Assembly (NCBI RefSeq): GCF_958298935.1
Contig: NC_084929.1
Coordinates: 682,001-746,000, forward strand
Length of the DNA stretch: 64,000 nt
Direction: 5' to 3'
Source of the DNA: Phragmites australis
Taxonomy: Eukaryota; Streptophyta; Magnoliopsida; Poales; Poaceae
The notes below the pieces were generated by a model that saw nothing but the letters and a program-made list of their open reading frames with translations, was not told the DNA's origin and searched no databases. Numbering within the stretch: position 1 is the first letter of the stretch; the number at the start of each line of letters is the position of its first letter. A program made the position numbers and the translations under genes. Of this stretch, positions 45,668-64,000 are shown one piece after another.

Positions 45668-47880
45668 TTTTTTTTAAAGAAAGCTTTATTGATCATTAAT
45701 ATTGTATCAAGATGACATAGACATATAAAAGTTAACTTTCAGCTTATGCATAGTGCAGATATACATAGAAAAAAAAAGAGAAACAAAAAGAAAGAAAATA
45801 AAAAGACAGCTAACTAGCAGACTAAGGAGGAGCTCCAATCTTTTCCTTAAAAAAAAGACCTCCAATCTATAGTCTAGACTATCATCCAAACTAAGTAAAA
45901 ATCTTCTTAACCATCCACTCTAAATGAGTACATACCGACGCCATCATAAACCGGTGCTCCGCCGATGCAACACTGCTTAAGAACGAAACAATTACATATA
46001 AGTAAAAGTAACCAGCAAAGGAGACTTATTTCCTTTTATTAAAGATAACATCATTTCTGTATAGCCACAACGACTAACAAACGCAGCTGCCGCTACCATT
46101 ATTTTGTCCTTTCAATGCTTACTAACCCCCAAAGCGAATTGCCAAACGAATTTGGAACACTTTAACATTTTTAGGTGGATAAAGATTGGAAGCCACTTGA
46201 ATGATAAACTATGTAAATTTCGCAAAATGGCAATAAAAACTAGGATATTGACCGCTCAAATGTGTCGTACCTAACCAAGTATCTTCCCAAAATCTGATTT
46301 CCGAGTCATCTTTAACTATAAAGGTGCCATAATGGAAAAGATGGTGTTTCACCTTCATCAAACCTACCAAAAATGAGGATCCCTGAGAAATTAAGTTGAA
46401 ATATGTCTTAGTTTACTTGTGATGAGTGATTAATATTAGTATTTATTTGATTTGATGATCTTCGGTTTTGCATGAGCTTTGATGTAATTTGAATTGATTT
46501 AGGATTTTATTTGAGCATATTGATTATGGACTAACTGGAATTGGAGTTGGAGATATGTGTTTGCTTATCTCATGGTGTGCAGGTGATGGATGTAAATTGG
46601 CGGTTGACGATGGGATTATCGAGGCTAAGTGGAGTGCTTGATGCTGGACGATCAAGGAGGCCGAACGGAGTCAAGGGTGATCCTAGTTGAACATGTGGAG
46701 GTCAAGCAAAGTATGAAAGGCGGATGGAGATAACGTGTTGAAAAAGTCGAGCGAAGGGGATGCTAGTGCAAGTGACAAGATGGCCCAAGGGATCAGGAGC
46801 GAGAGAGACTTGTCGGCGGTCAGGATCGCAAGACGGAGTATACATCGACATCGGGGCACTTGCTTAAGGTGTAAGTAAATAGGGAGTCACGCTTTGAGAA
46901 GCGTGCTACAGTTTCACGGTTTGACTTTAAAGCCGTGGGAGGACTGTAGGAGTACGTGGCACCATCATGAAGCTTGCGTCGAGATGAAGCTAAGTCGTGA
47001 AGGCGCCGCGACCGTCCGATGAATTAAGAAGAAAATAGACCAAAATACCATCGGTGGTAAATAAAAGTGTACTACAAGAGAGGGTATTTTAAAAAAAATC
47101 TAGAAAACTTAGTGGTCAAATTTTTTAGTCTTATAAATAGAGAGGTAGGGCTATGGGAGAAGAGGAACCAGCCATTTTGAGCCTCTTGTATCATCCATAT
47201 GAGAGCCTTGTGATAAGGTTTGAGAAGAGGAAGAGAAGTGCTCAGATTATGTATTATGTGAGAGCTTTGTGAGGAAAAATTACTGTAATCTGTCTAAAAT
47301 AGAGATGACCTCTGCTACAATGAAGTTTATTTTTCTTTATGTTATTATTATTATCTCCTTCTAGTTTCTCTCTATTGGTTCCCTTGCAAGTTTGCAAGTT
47401 TTTCGGTTTCTGGATTTGATTTTCGTTTTGAATTTTAGGATGAAATTTCAGCACCTTCTGAGGTCATTCTTCTTATTGCTAGAGGCATAAAATTCACATA
47501 CATACGCTTATGTGATGTGATCTTGAATTTCTTTGCCTTTAGACAATCAATTTGGAGAGTTTCGTTGCTCTGTGTTTATTTTTTTCTTGTTTCTTTGCAA
47601 GTTGTGATCTTTTGAGTGCTAAGACACGTGAATTGATCTTAAATGGAACCTATAGTTCATATACCATCCGTAGAGTCATATTGTCTCTATTTTCTCTTGT
47701 TAAAACTTCTCTCTATTTTTGCTTTCACTTGAGTTTTGAGATGTGTTGGGTGATCCAAATAGGAGAAGATCGTCGATTTTGTAAGAAATTTGTTGAGACG
47801 CCTATTCACCCCCTTTAGTCGCTTAACTTGTTACTACAATCCCCATCCTTCTATGAAACTTGAAGCAGGAAGGACATGGT
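45668..47880 (-). mobile_element. 5'-truncated L1 fragment, split by a solo LTR
   Basis: A T8 run at 45668 is the poly-A tail read from minus, followed by CTTTATTGATC-type L1 3' sequence. Minus-strand translation upstream gives DDSEIRFWEDTWLG (46270-46312), the conserved plant L1 ORF2 C-terminal motif. GLMKVK and, across the inserted LTR, GDPHFW extend the same region to at least about 47870. The solo LTR at 46384-47838 lies inside. All coding sense is lost. Confidence 0.7.
46379..47843 (+). mobile_element. solo LTR with 5-bp target duplication
   Basis: The LTR spans 46384-47838 (1,455 bp). It begins TGAGAAATTAAG and ends ACTACA, flanked by perfect ATCCC duplications (46379-46383 and 47839-47843). 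The end region (CCTATTCACCCCC near 47800) is typical of long LTRs of grass retrotransposons. TATAAATAGAG near 47134 is a plausible LTR promoter. No internal gag or pol is present, so the element has recombined to a solo LTR. It interrupts an older L1 fragment. The plus orientation is set by the TATA box and the LTR end type. Confidence 0.8.
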
Positions 47881-49749
47881 GCGCACATGCTTATCACCTA
47901 TGCCTCACCTCGACCATCGCCACTCGACTCTTTATCCTTTAAGGGTTCCTTCAAAATTCATATCATGCTTATGCAATATTTCAAATTCATCGTCATCGAT
48001 CATATCATGCTTATGCGATATTTGTAGATCCTCCTTATCCTTTAAGGGTTCTTCGAACCAAATAGGAGGATACAGTGCACACACACCTCATACTTTTCAC
48101 TTTGACCACCACCACTGCTGTTCCCGATCAATCGCCTTTCGCCACCAGCGTAGTCACTTCGACCACCCACAACATTTTTGAAAGGCATGCATGATAGAAA
48201 GAGAGATGATGGGGCAGGACTAGGCGTTGAGGGGCACACATGAGGGACACAAGATGACATGGTCACACAATGCACTTGACAAGCGACATGACATGATGGT
48301 GACACATTGGTTTCGATGATGCAACCACTGATGCCGGCTCATCATCACCTCCTTTGGACTATGGTAATCCCTTCTATGAAAAAATGTAATGTACCTTGTA
48401 AAAGGAATGTATATAGTTAAACATTGAAAGAAAATTTGAGATAATATTTTACACACCTCCTAAACTCCAGATACACGAAATCGATGACAGGTTCTCAAAT
48501 GATGAGTTAGGGAAGAGGGGTTTTCAGGTTTAGGAGGATTTCATAGATTCTGAGTTTAGAAGAAGCTCCGAGCGAGGCATGTGTGACGGCGAGGGCGTGG
48601 GTGGTGGAGGACGACCAGTGGGCCAAGGTGCGGCGGGGAGTGTGAAAATAGAGAGGTTAGCGTGACGGGGACAGTAACCGTTGATCTGGCAGTGAGGCTG
48701 GCACCGGAGACGATTGTAGGTGGGGGGGGGGCAAGGTGGGTGGGGAAGTCACTGTGCCAGAAAGAATTGCTCGGTTGAAGAAAGCAGCAGGACGGGTCCA
48801 AAAGTTGAAGAAAGACTCACAACGATCGTTTAAAAATAAAAACAAAAACATGCGTCTGATAAATAGGAACGACCAATATTTAAACATTGGGAGCTAGTTG
48901 TTTTGTTATCCCAAATTCATAATTTCAAGGGTCATGTGTCTCATTTCGATTTCAAGTTCTGACGAAGCGGACCCAATTCCAGTACGGTCATCCAAGCTCT
49001 GCCAACCGCACAATACGGAGCCTAAACGGCTATCATCCATCACAACTCACAAGCGGGACAAAAGCAATAAGGAAACGGTTAGATATCTGGATTGAGTAGG
49101 GTGAGGGTGAGTTTTGCCTTCACCTGTCCCCACCCATATGTCTCCCGCCCCTTTCGATCTGAGACTAGGTAAAATTGTTTTTACCCCGCCTCATCCCATG
49201 AAGTCTCGACTTTGACTCGACCCATTCCGCCCCACTTTGATTAAAATTGTTAAAAGTCTGGATAAAATTTAATTAGGAGATAATAGCTACCACAACATAC
49301 AAATCAATAAAAAACAGCATCTAAAATGCACGAGACCTAACATAACATGACAATAGTTACATACACGCATTAGTTTATTAAAATTTTCATTACAAAAGGA
49401 TAATAAAGTTCTGAATAAACCCGCTAAACATGCATGTAGCATATACTCCGGGATGGGACGGGACAGGGCAGAACTTGACCTGCCCCTGCCTCGCCCTGAC
49501 CGGTGTCTCGCCCTATATTGCCCATGGGGTGGATGGAGACTCGACATGTTGGATGGGACTTAGACCTCTAGAGACGTTCAACCAACTCATTGTTGCTCAC
49601 TCGCTGGAGAACGATCGCCATAGCAAAGGCGTGTGTGCGGGTGGCTTGTCCGTTCATGAGGCCACCTCTCCGGCATCCCTTCCACGTCAGCGCCACGAGG
49701 CAGGGGCCTAGGAGGGCCAGGTTGGTCGTCTCGGCTACGGATGCGGCCG
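47881..49749. other. spacer, nothing firmly recognised
   Basis: Mixed AT-rich and G-rich DNA. Two stretches, GTCCCCACCC...CCCCGCCTCATCCCATG (49119-49200) and GGGATGGGACGGGACAGGGC (49451-49470), are roughly complementary in character, as in some degenerate transposon arms. No gene is supported. The part from 49568 to about 49750 continues an open minus-strand frame from the Copia element but no longer resembles RNase H. Confidence 0.3.
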
Positions 49750-53200
<3,451 letters not shown>

Positions 53201-53758
53201 ATTTATTCATCGGTCATGGGGTGCTCGATGGAGGCCATGGTGTTGGCGTATCCCTTCATCTTCTGGAAGTATTCCGCTGCGGACAAATCATTCTTCTTGA
53301 GCGTCGACAACTGGGTGCGGACTTGAATCTTGTGCGCATGATTCTGAGAGGAAAACATGACGTGGAGAGCCTCCCAAACGGTGCGCGCCGTAGTCAGCTA
53401 CGTGACTTGGCTGAGAATGTCCTCGGTCATGGAGGAGAACAACGTGCAATTGTGGTCATGGTGGATAGATGGGATCTTGACTCTCATTACCAAGTTAGAG
53501 AATGAGTTTTGCTGTGAATCCCCCCTCAAGGGTTTTGGTTTCTTTATATATACAAAGATTAGAGTACAAGCCAAGGTACATCAAAATCTTAACCAGTCCT
53601 GATCTAAACAGATCAAGAAGGCAATTGCCTATTTCCGGATATGAAAGACCTCTTGTTGGATATACAAGAGCATGTATATGTTAACAACCTTCAACCACTG
53701 ATTTCAAAATGACTGTTGGGTGAAGCTGGCATGTGTAATTTTTTTTTTATGAACATAG

Positions 53759-54022
<264 letters not shown>

Positions 54023-54140
54023 TAATTTTCTTCTAAACTTGCAGGTGTGGAAGCGCAAGGTGGAACAGTACCTAGCAAACTCTGGTCTGCCATATACAAT
54101 TATAAGGTTGCAACACACACTGAGAGTTGTTAAAGCTACA

Positions 54141-58820
<4,680 letters not shown>

Positions 58821-58901
58821 TAGAACCTATATAATGCATTGCATGTGTTTTTATCACTCGATAGAGGAATTCTTGTGGTAAGTGCTGATTTTGTTGGCTG
58901 A

Positions 58902-59024
<123 letters not shown>

Positions 59025-59027
59025 TAG

Positions 59028-59175
59028 TTAGTAGTCACTTTTAAGAAGATAAGATCAGTATGGCCAAGAAACGAGGGCGAGTTTCATGAAGTGCTATGAA
59101 ATTTGCATTGAGGAAGGTTAGCTTCATTTTTAAATATAACTTTGTCCCATGTAGCATTATCTCCGTAGTTATTTT
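59028..59175 (+). other. former SDR 3' UTR
   Basis: Sequence directly after the SDR pseudogene stop and before the Copia LTR. Probably the old 3' UTR, with no other feature seen. Confidence 0.4.
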
Positions 59176-61186
59176 TGTTAGATATATAGATTGCTCTATG
59201 TAATATCCCTAGACTATAAGGGATTCTTTGCATATTGTCACATGTACATCCGTATATATACTGGCTTAGGGTCTCTAGGGAATACAAGTTGTTATTCTTA
59301 ACATGGTATTAGAGCTAGGGTTTTTTTAGGACGCCGCAACTCATCCGTCTAGATCTAGTCCAATCCCCTGCACATTGTCTGCATGCGTCCTGCCCATCGT
59401 GTCTCTCTCGTGGCGAGCTTCTCCCAGTTGTGTGCTCCTTCCTGGCGGCATGCTCCTCCCGTTGCAGCCGATCTGATCTCGCCGGATGTTCTTCCGCACA
59501 CCGACGCGTCGCGGTGCACTGCCCTCTCGTGCAATGCCATGAGGACTTCGCCACCCGCCTCCCTATGCTCGGTTGTCTGTCGCCGCCTACCGGCGCTCGA
59601 CCGCCCATCACCGTATCCCGGCTTCAGGTCACCGGATCTGCATCGCGTCGACCCACCGATCGTGGCTTGATCTGCCGGATTCGGGCTACCGAATTTGCAC
59701 CACGCCGACGCTCCATGCCGGATCTCGATGTTCTCTAACCAGGTCTTCTAGTAAAAAAATCATAAAAAATTTTGCAACATCTTGCTGCTTTCTTTGCGCT
59801 CTCGTCGTCTCTTGCTGTTTTTCTTTGCGCTATCGTCGTTGTTCATTGCTACTTGCCATTGTTCTCCACTACCTTTGTGCTCTCGCCGTCGACCGTCGCT
59901 TCTCCTTTGCGCTCTCATCATCATTTGTCACTTCTTCAGGATGTTATCGAGCACCATTTTAGTTCATTGGTGCTCGGTGATCTATGATGGTACCAACTAC
60001 CTAGACTTCACACAGCACATGCGTGTGCTTCGTCTTTGGGGTGTAATCTGTGGCGACATTCCTTATCCGCCTTCCCTTGAGCTTCTGACAGAGCTCATGC
60101 AATCAACTGATGACGAAGGAGACAAAGCAGCTTTTGACATCACCATTGTTGCCTATGAGAAGGCTGTCTCTACTTACCAAGAAGCTTTGGAGCTGTAACG
60201 TGATTGGTTATCTAACTGTGCTCGATGGATGACGATGCTCGTGCATCGTCTATTCTGATGGCTAGTGTGGAGCACTTATTTTCTTCTGAGATTGTTGAGT
60301 TCTCTACTACCTTTCAGATGTAGACTCATTTTTGTTAGACCTATGAGCCATCTGGGGATGCTCTCTATTTGTCTGTTGTTCGTCAGGAGCAATCTCTTCA
60401 GCAAGGTGATGCCACAGTTGATGTGTTCTATGCTCAAATGTTGGATGGGTGGCGTCAGTTGCATTCTCTTTCTGTTGCTGGTTGTCACTCTTGTCAGTGT
60501 TGCTTAGATCTGTGTGCTGAACGTGATTTTTGACGCCTCTACGAGTTCCTGACTCTACTTCGTCTGGAGTTTGAGCAACGTCATGCTCAGCTGCTTACAT
60601 TCTCATGTCACGCTTGTGGAGGCTCTTACAAAGTTGCGCTCGGAGGAGACTCGTCTACGTGTTCTGGACTACTGCCACTTCCTTCAGTGTTGGTTGCTTA
60701 TCCACCTATTGTGACTACGTCTTCGCCTCCATCGTCATTTGCTCCTCGTCAGACTCCTTCACCTTCCGCGGCCTCTTCAGGTGGTGGTCGTCGCCCTCGC
60801 TACACCTATTGCGGGAAGGAGATCATGTTGCGGCGAACTGCTACTGGAAGAAGAAACATCTTCGACGTTCCTCTGGTGCTTCTACCTCGGCTACTTTCTC
60901 GACTACATCTTCGACTAACACTCAGCAAGAGATTATGACGCTGCTTCATTGCCTAGTTGCTACCTCTGGCTCTGTACCGACAGGTTCTACTACTCTCTCT
61001 TCTGTCATTGAGAGACCACCTTCTACGCAGTAAGGTACTTCTCTTTGGATTCTTGACTCAGGAGTATATAGATTGCTCTGTGTAATATCCCCAGATTATA
61101 AGGGGTTTCTGGTATATTGTCACATGTACATGTGTATATATACTGATTCAGGACCTTCAGAGAATACAAGTTGCTATTTTATAACA
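59176..61186 (+). mobile_element. gag-only short-LTR Copia element (non-autonomous)
   Basis: The 128-bp 5' LTR (59176-59303) begins TGTTAGATATATAG, ends TTCTTAACA and is followed by the primer site TGGTATTAGAGCTAGGG. The 3' LTR (about 61065-61186) is a diverged copy lacking its first roughly eight bases. The interior holds only gag. At the 3' side the reading SLWILDSG (61038-61061, the protease start) runs directly into the LTR, so all of pol and the polypurine tract are missing. A target duplication was not clear (ATTTT-like on both sides, offset by one base). Confidence 0.8.
59940..61062 (+). pseudogene. Copia gag remnant
   Basis: Fragments include DGTNYLDFTQHMRVLRLWGV (near 59990), EALELRDWLS-type sequence near 60185 and a CCHC knuckle (CGKEGHVAANCYWKKKHLR, about 60810-60870, with one frame break). 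A low-complexity tail and WILDSG follow. Several stops and shifts (near 60197, 60260, 60320 and 60530) rule out a functional protein. Confidence 0.75.
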
Positions 61187-61384
61187 AATTTTCCCTTTCC
61201 TTTCATAATGGATAGTGGATTCTGAATATAATATTTACTTGCTAGAGTAACACATTAACAAAAAACATGTTTTAACAATTTATCATATATAAACATCGCC
61301 TCGTTTCATATCTCATAGATTCCTTGCATAGTATGACAATTACATTAATTCAAAAAATAATGTAGAGAAAAAACCAAAATATTA
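61187..61384. other. short AT-rich spacer
   Basis: Nothing recognised. Confidence 0.3.
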
Positions 61385-61663
61385 CTTTCTCTAGTAAAAA
61401 ATATTTGACGTTTTGAACATGACACGGTCTTTAATGTGTAACTTTAACCACTATCTTCTACTAAAATATATTTATAAATCTAATAATTTACGAAATTATT
61501 GAAGCATTTTTTAAGACAAATCTACACATAATTTTCATGCTTCTAAATTAAATATTTTAGAAGCTATTGATGGTAAAAGTATCAAAAGTTTGTCTCCAAC
61601 GTAAAATATTTATGACTGGAGAGAATCTTATCTAAAACGTAAAGTATTTATGACTGGAGAGAG
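61385..61663. mobile_element. Stowaway-like MITE with duplicated right end
   Basis: Starts CTTTCTCTAGTAAAAAATATT after TA (61383-61384) and ends TATTTATGACTGGAGAGAG before TA (61664-61665). The right end is present twice in tandem: ACGTAAAATATTTATGACTGGAGAGA near 61600 and ACGTAAAGTATTTATGACTGGAGAGA near 61638. It is the same family as 21321-21555, non-coding and AT-rich. Confidence 0.6.
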
Positions 61664-61836
61664 TATATCATCTTCTTCCAAGGTTGTCTCCAATACTCCA
61701 CCAACATAAGTAATTCGCAGTACTCGGAGCCATTACGCTGAAGATTGCATAACTAGCTTGGAGGTTGAAATATTATAAGCTCCTCAAAGCATTATTACTA
61801 GTACAACTGACTTGAACGCAAACATCTACTTTGTTC

Positions 61837-63732
61837 TTACTTGTTAGTATATGGCTTCTCGGGTTTCCATGAGGACAGTGCATATATTATTCTCCCCTTC
61901 CATCCCTGTAGCAGCCATCCGCTATCTTCACTGATGACAAAGTCTTCATGATAAAGCTTCTTTTTTCCATCTATTGATCTGTTTAGGATTTCTTGATTAA
62001 CAGGAAGCTGCTTAAACCCAGCCTTGAGGCTTCTCACTTGCCACTGTTTGTAACTCTCTGGCCTCTCAATCCTTTCTGCACCTTCACATGCTACAACATT
62101 TAGCGCGTCCGTCCCAAGAAGATACCTCTCTATCAGTATCCTTGCTTCATGGCTTGGAGGAACAGTTGCATTGAGCATGTCAAACAATGAAGAATAATGG
62201 AATAAAACCTCTCTGAATCGTGGCAAGAAGAAGGGGGAGCTGTACAATCCATTCACATCGCCAAGAATGAGAACCTCTGGCTTCATTCTCTCCATGATGC
62301 GCAGCACCCTATCCCTTGCGCTATCTATGTCTTCTGTCTCATCGCCAAGATTTTTCATGCCTGACATGCAGTTGATTATGAGCACCTCATCCTTGTCAAT
62401 GTCGAGATCCTCGACGCCGATGTTTTCCCATCGAGAGGCAATTCCTCGATACTGAAAAGGTACATTGAACATTTCTGCGTACTCAGCCAACCGCTTTCCT
62501 GTCTCCTCAATCATTTTGCAGGGGCGAAAACCGGGCTGTGGTACATTTATACCTGTGATACGAAGCTTTGGGGGGCCACCTTCCCGCTTTGCAAAGCGCT
62601 GGATTAGTAATGGCCACTGAAAGCCGAACATGATGCCAAAATCAACGATATGCACTCTTGGTCTTCCCTCTAATACATCAACAATAGTTTTGTTGGAGAA
62701 GTAATACGCTCCGACTACGAAAGGGCATGCTGCAATGAAAAGACGGTAGGCCTTCAGCATGTCTCTGGCACTTGTTCGTTTTCCCATCAGTTTTTGATAC
62801 ATTTGACTGCCAGTCCCAGCCAAGCGCGCCTCAAGAGCATCTGCAAAGTAAACTGCTAGCCTCTGATAATCATCTCCGTATGGTGACGAATGATGCCTTA
62901 TCTTCTTCAGTAGCTCACTGGCAAATGGACGGTTGTTAGATGCTAGCGCTTGTGCACACTGGATGAGAAGATCCCTGAGATCAACCGCCTCCTTCTGTTG
63001 CTTCTTATCTCGTGACTTCTCATGCCCTTGGTCATATCCTTTGCTTAGAAAGTTCTGTGGACTGTTGTTTGCTTCTTTTGCCTTCATTTCTCTAAGGTGA
63101 GCAATGTCATGATAGAGATGCCCATTGTTGAGCAGAACACTGTCAAACATTTCATCCCGGATTGTTTCATTAGTAGAGATTGCCGAATGCTTACTATTCC
63201 TCGCTTCCAACAACTCCAAGTCCACACAAGGATGATTCTTTATTTTGTTTGCATGCTTACTCTTTTGTCCAACTGTTTCCTTCGTCGTTTGTTTGGAAAC
63301 AGAAATGCCATTGCTCTCTGGGTCAACCACCAACTTCTCAATATTCGGAACAAGCTTCTTTGCTTCCTCAGCACCTCTGTTAAATTGCAAAGTCAATTTG
63401 TCAAGTTCAGAAGCCCAATCAGTGGCTATCAAGTGCATACCCTGTGGCCCTAGAAGATCACTGACAAAGCTACCACTGCATACCCGGTTACGATAATCGT
63501 TGCTACTGTCACCAGGACAATCTACTTGACTGTCACTATTGATCACTGTCTTTTTTGGTGAAGATGGATATGCCTGTCCAAGAATATCGTAGAAGGGCTT
63601 CTCAGTGGCCTGAAGTGCATCATGTTGTTGGTGTATGCTGGCCTTCTCATCAGTGTCTTCCTCCATTAAGATTCGGTTTATATAGTCAAGAGTCATATTT
63701 GAGTTGAGCTCGCAATAATCAGGACTATCCAT
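61837..63732 (-). CDS. GRAS transcriptional regulator, LISCL subfamily
   Basis: A single-exon coding region of 631 residues. The GRAS domain spans about residues 248-625: leucine-rich LRDLLIQCAQALASNN, the VHIID motif as VHIVDFG (360-366), a PFYRE-like region GKRLAEYAEMFNVPFQYRGI (about 412-431) and a C-terminal SAW motif W.L.GWKGRIIYALSSWKP. The N-terminus has acidic and hydrophobic patches (LDYINRILMEED, PFYDILGQAYPSSP), typical of LISCL/SCL14-SCL33 members, which act as co-activators with TGA factors in stress and detoxification responses. No DELLA motif is present, so it is not a gibberellin repressor. All diagnostic motifs are intact. The start is the first in-frame ATG, just after a probable 5' UTR acceptor. 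The promoter extends past or near the window edge. Confidence 0.93.
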   Translation of the reverse strand: MDSPDYCELNSNMTLDYINRILMEEDTDEKASIHQQHDALQATEKPFYDILGQAYPSSPKKTVINSDSQVDCPGDSSNDYRNRVCSGSFVSDLLGPQGMHLIATDWASELDKLTLQFNRGAEEAKKLVPNIEKLVVDPESNGISVSKQTTKETVGQKSKHANKIKNHPCVDLELLEARNSKHSAISTNETIRDEMFDSVLLNNGHLYHDIAHLREMKAKEANNSPQNFLSKGYDQGHEKSRDKKQQKEAVDLRDLLIQCAQALASNNRPFASELLKKIRHHSSPYGDDYQRLAVYFADALEARLAGTGSQMYQKLMGKRTSARDMLKAYRLFIAACPFVVGAYYFSNKTIVDVLEGRPRVHIVDFGIMFGFQWPLLIQRFAKREGGPPKLRITGINVPQPGFRPCKMIEETGKRLAEYAEMFNVPFQYRGIASRWENIGVEDLDIDKDEVLIINCMSGMKNLGDETEDIDSARDRVLRIMERMKPEVLILGDVNGLYSSPFFLPRFREVLFHYSSLFDMLNATVPPSHEARILIERYLLGTDALNVVACEGAERIERPESYKQWQVRSLKAGFKQLPVNQEILNRSIDGKKKLYHEDFVISEDSGWLLQGWKGRIIYALSSWKPEKPYTNK

Positions 63733-63742
63733 TGCACAAGAG

Positions 63743-63869
63743 CTGCACTAGATCTAGATTTTCTCTAACAGTTTATGATCTACAAAAAGATAGACCCAAC
63801 CTTTCATAACTGTTTCTTGACCACACAAAGGGGGTTTTGTCTTTCAAAACTCGTTTACCGAAAATTTAC
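63743..63869 (-). other. probable 5' UTR intron of the GRAS gene
   Basis: On the minus strand, CAGAAG|GTAAATTTT gives a donor at 63869-63868 and TAGTGCAG|CTCTTG an acceptor ending at 63743, ten bases before the ATG. LISCL genes in grasses often carry such introns. It rests on splice signals only. Confidence 0.45.
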
Positions 63870-64000
63870 CTTCTGAAATATGAACTTCGCAGTCAACAAG
63901 TCCCGTGTAGTATCTACACTGGAAAAAGGATAAAATGTGTGAGCATGCTGTTAGTTCTTCTGTCAATAGGACAGAGCTGAAAGCACTGTTCAGTTATTAG

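Noticed and set aside
1..47270. Shared 16-base string GTGCTCAGATTATGTA at 9 and 47238
   Set aside because: Flanking sequence does not continue the match. A single short identity in 64 kb of AT-rich DNA is weak evidence for a common repeat.

Overview
This is 64 kb of plant nuclear DNA, almost certainly from a grass. The genes have spliceosomal introns, the coding exons of several genes are very GC-rich while the spacers are AT-rich, and plant-specific families are present: GRAS, RTFL/DVL, RDUF-type RING, DUF6598, a CI-2 type inhibitor and Stowaway-like MITEs. Degenerate CACCGG-type repeats and L1 and short-LTR Copia debris suggest a panicoid grass (Andropogoneae such as sorghum, sugarcane or Miscanthus). 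The species is inference.

Layout. 0-4 kb: a decayed short-LTR Copia element lies about 230 bp upstream of the tiny two-exon TFIIH subunit gene TFB5 (+). 5-11 kb: an XCP-type papain-like cysteine protease (+) and a three-exon cytochrome b5 (+). 11-13.4 kb: gene and transposon debris, namely a DUF6598 fragment, a Copia RT/RNase H remnant and a CI-2 inhibitor fragment. 14.7-20.7 kb: a complete nine-exon Pumilio gene (-). 21-28.5 kb: MITEs, an inverted 3-ketodihydrosphingosine reductase pseudogene neighbourhood (the pseudogene is on +) and a probable LTR. 29-31 kb: an intronless RDUF-type RING-H2 E3 ligase (+). 32-34.4 kb: repeats. 34.9-35.4 kb: a small chloroplast-type DnaJ zinc-finger gene (+). 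35.6-43.3 kb: an L1 element (-) bounded by a 12-bp target duplication, with an hAT-type MITE nested in its ORF1. 45 kb: an RTFL/DVL small-peptide gene (-). 45.7-47.9 kb: a second L1 fragment split by a solo LTR with a perfect 5-bp duplication. 49.7-53.7 kb: a truncated Copia (-) whose pol is interrupted by a perfect (AC)62 tract. 53.8-59 kb: the 3' half of an atypical SDR gene (+), now a pseudogene, with a third L1 in an intron flanked by a perfect 15-bp duplication. 59.2-61.2 kb: a gag-only short-LTR Copia. 61.8-63.7 kb: a LISCL-type GRAS regulator (-).

Intact protein genes are TFB5, XCP, CB5, Pumilio, RDUF, the DnaJ-zinc protein, RTFL and GRAS. They are unrelated housekeeping and developmental genes on both strands, with no operon or cluster logic. 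Everything between them is nested and decayed transposon material. I found no convincing undescribed system. The most informative signals are the target-duplication-defined insertions, two internally deleted Copia derivatives, the (AC)62 tract and several small genes that simple ORF calling misses. All gene models come from reading splice signals by eye and matching remembered families; no search was run.
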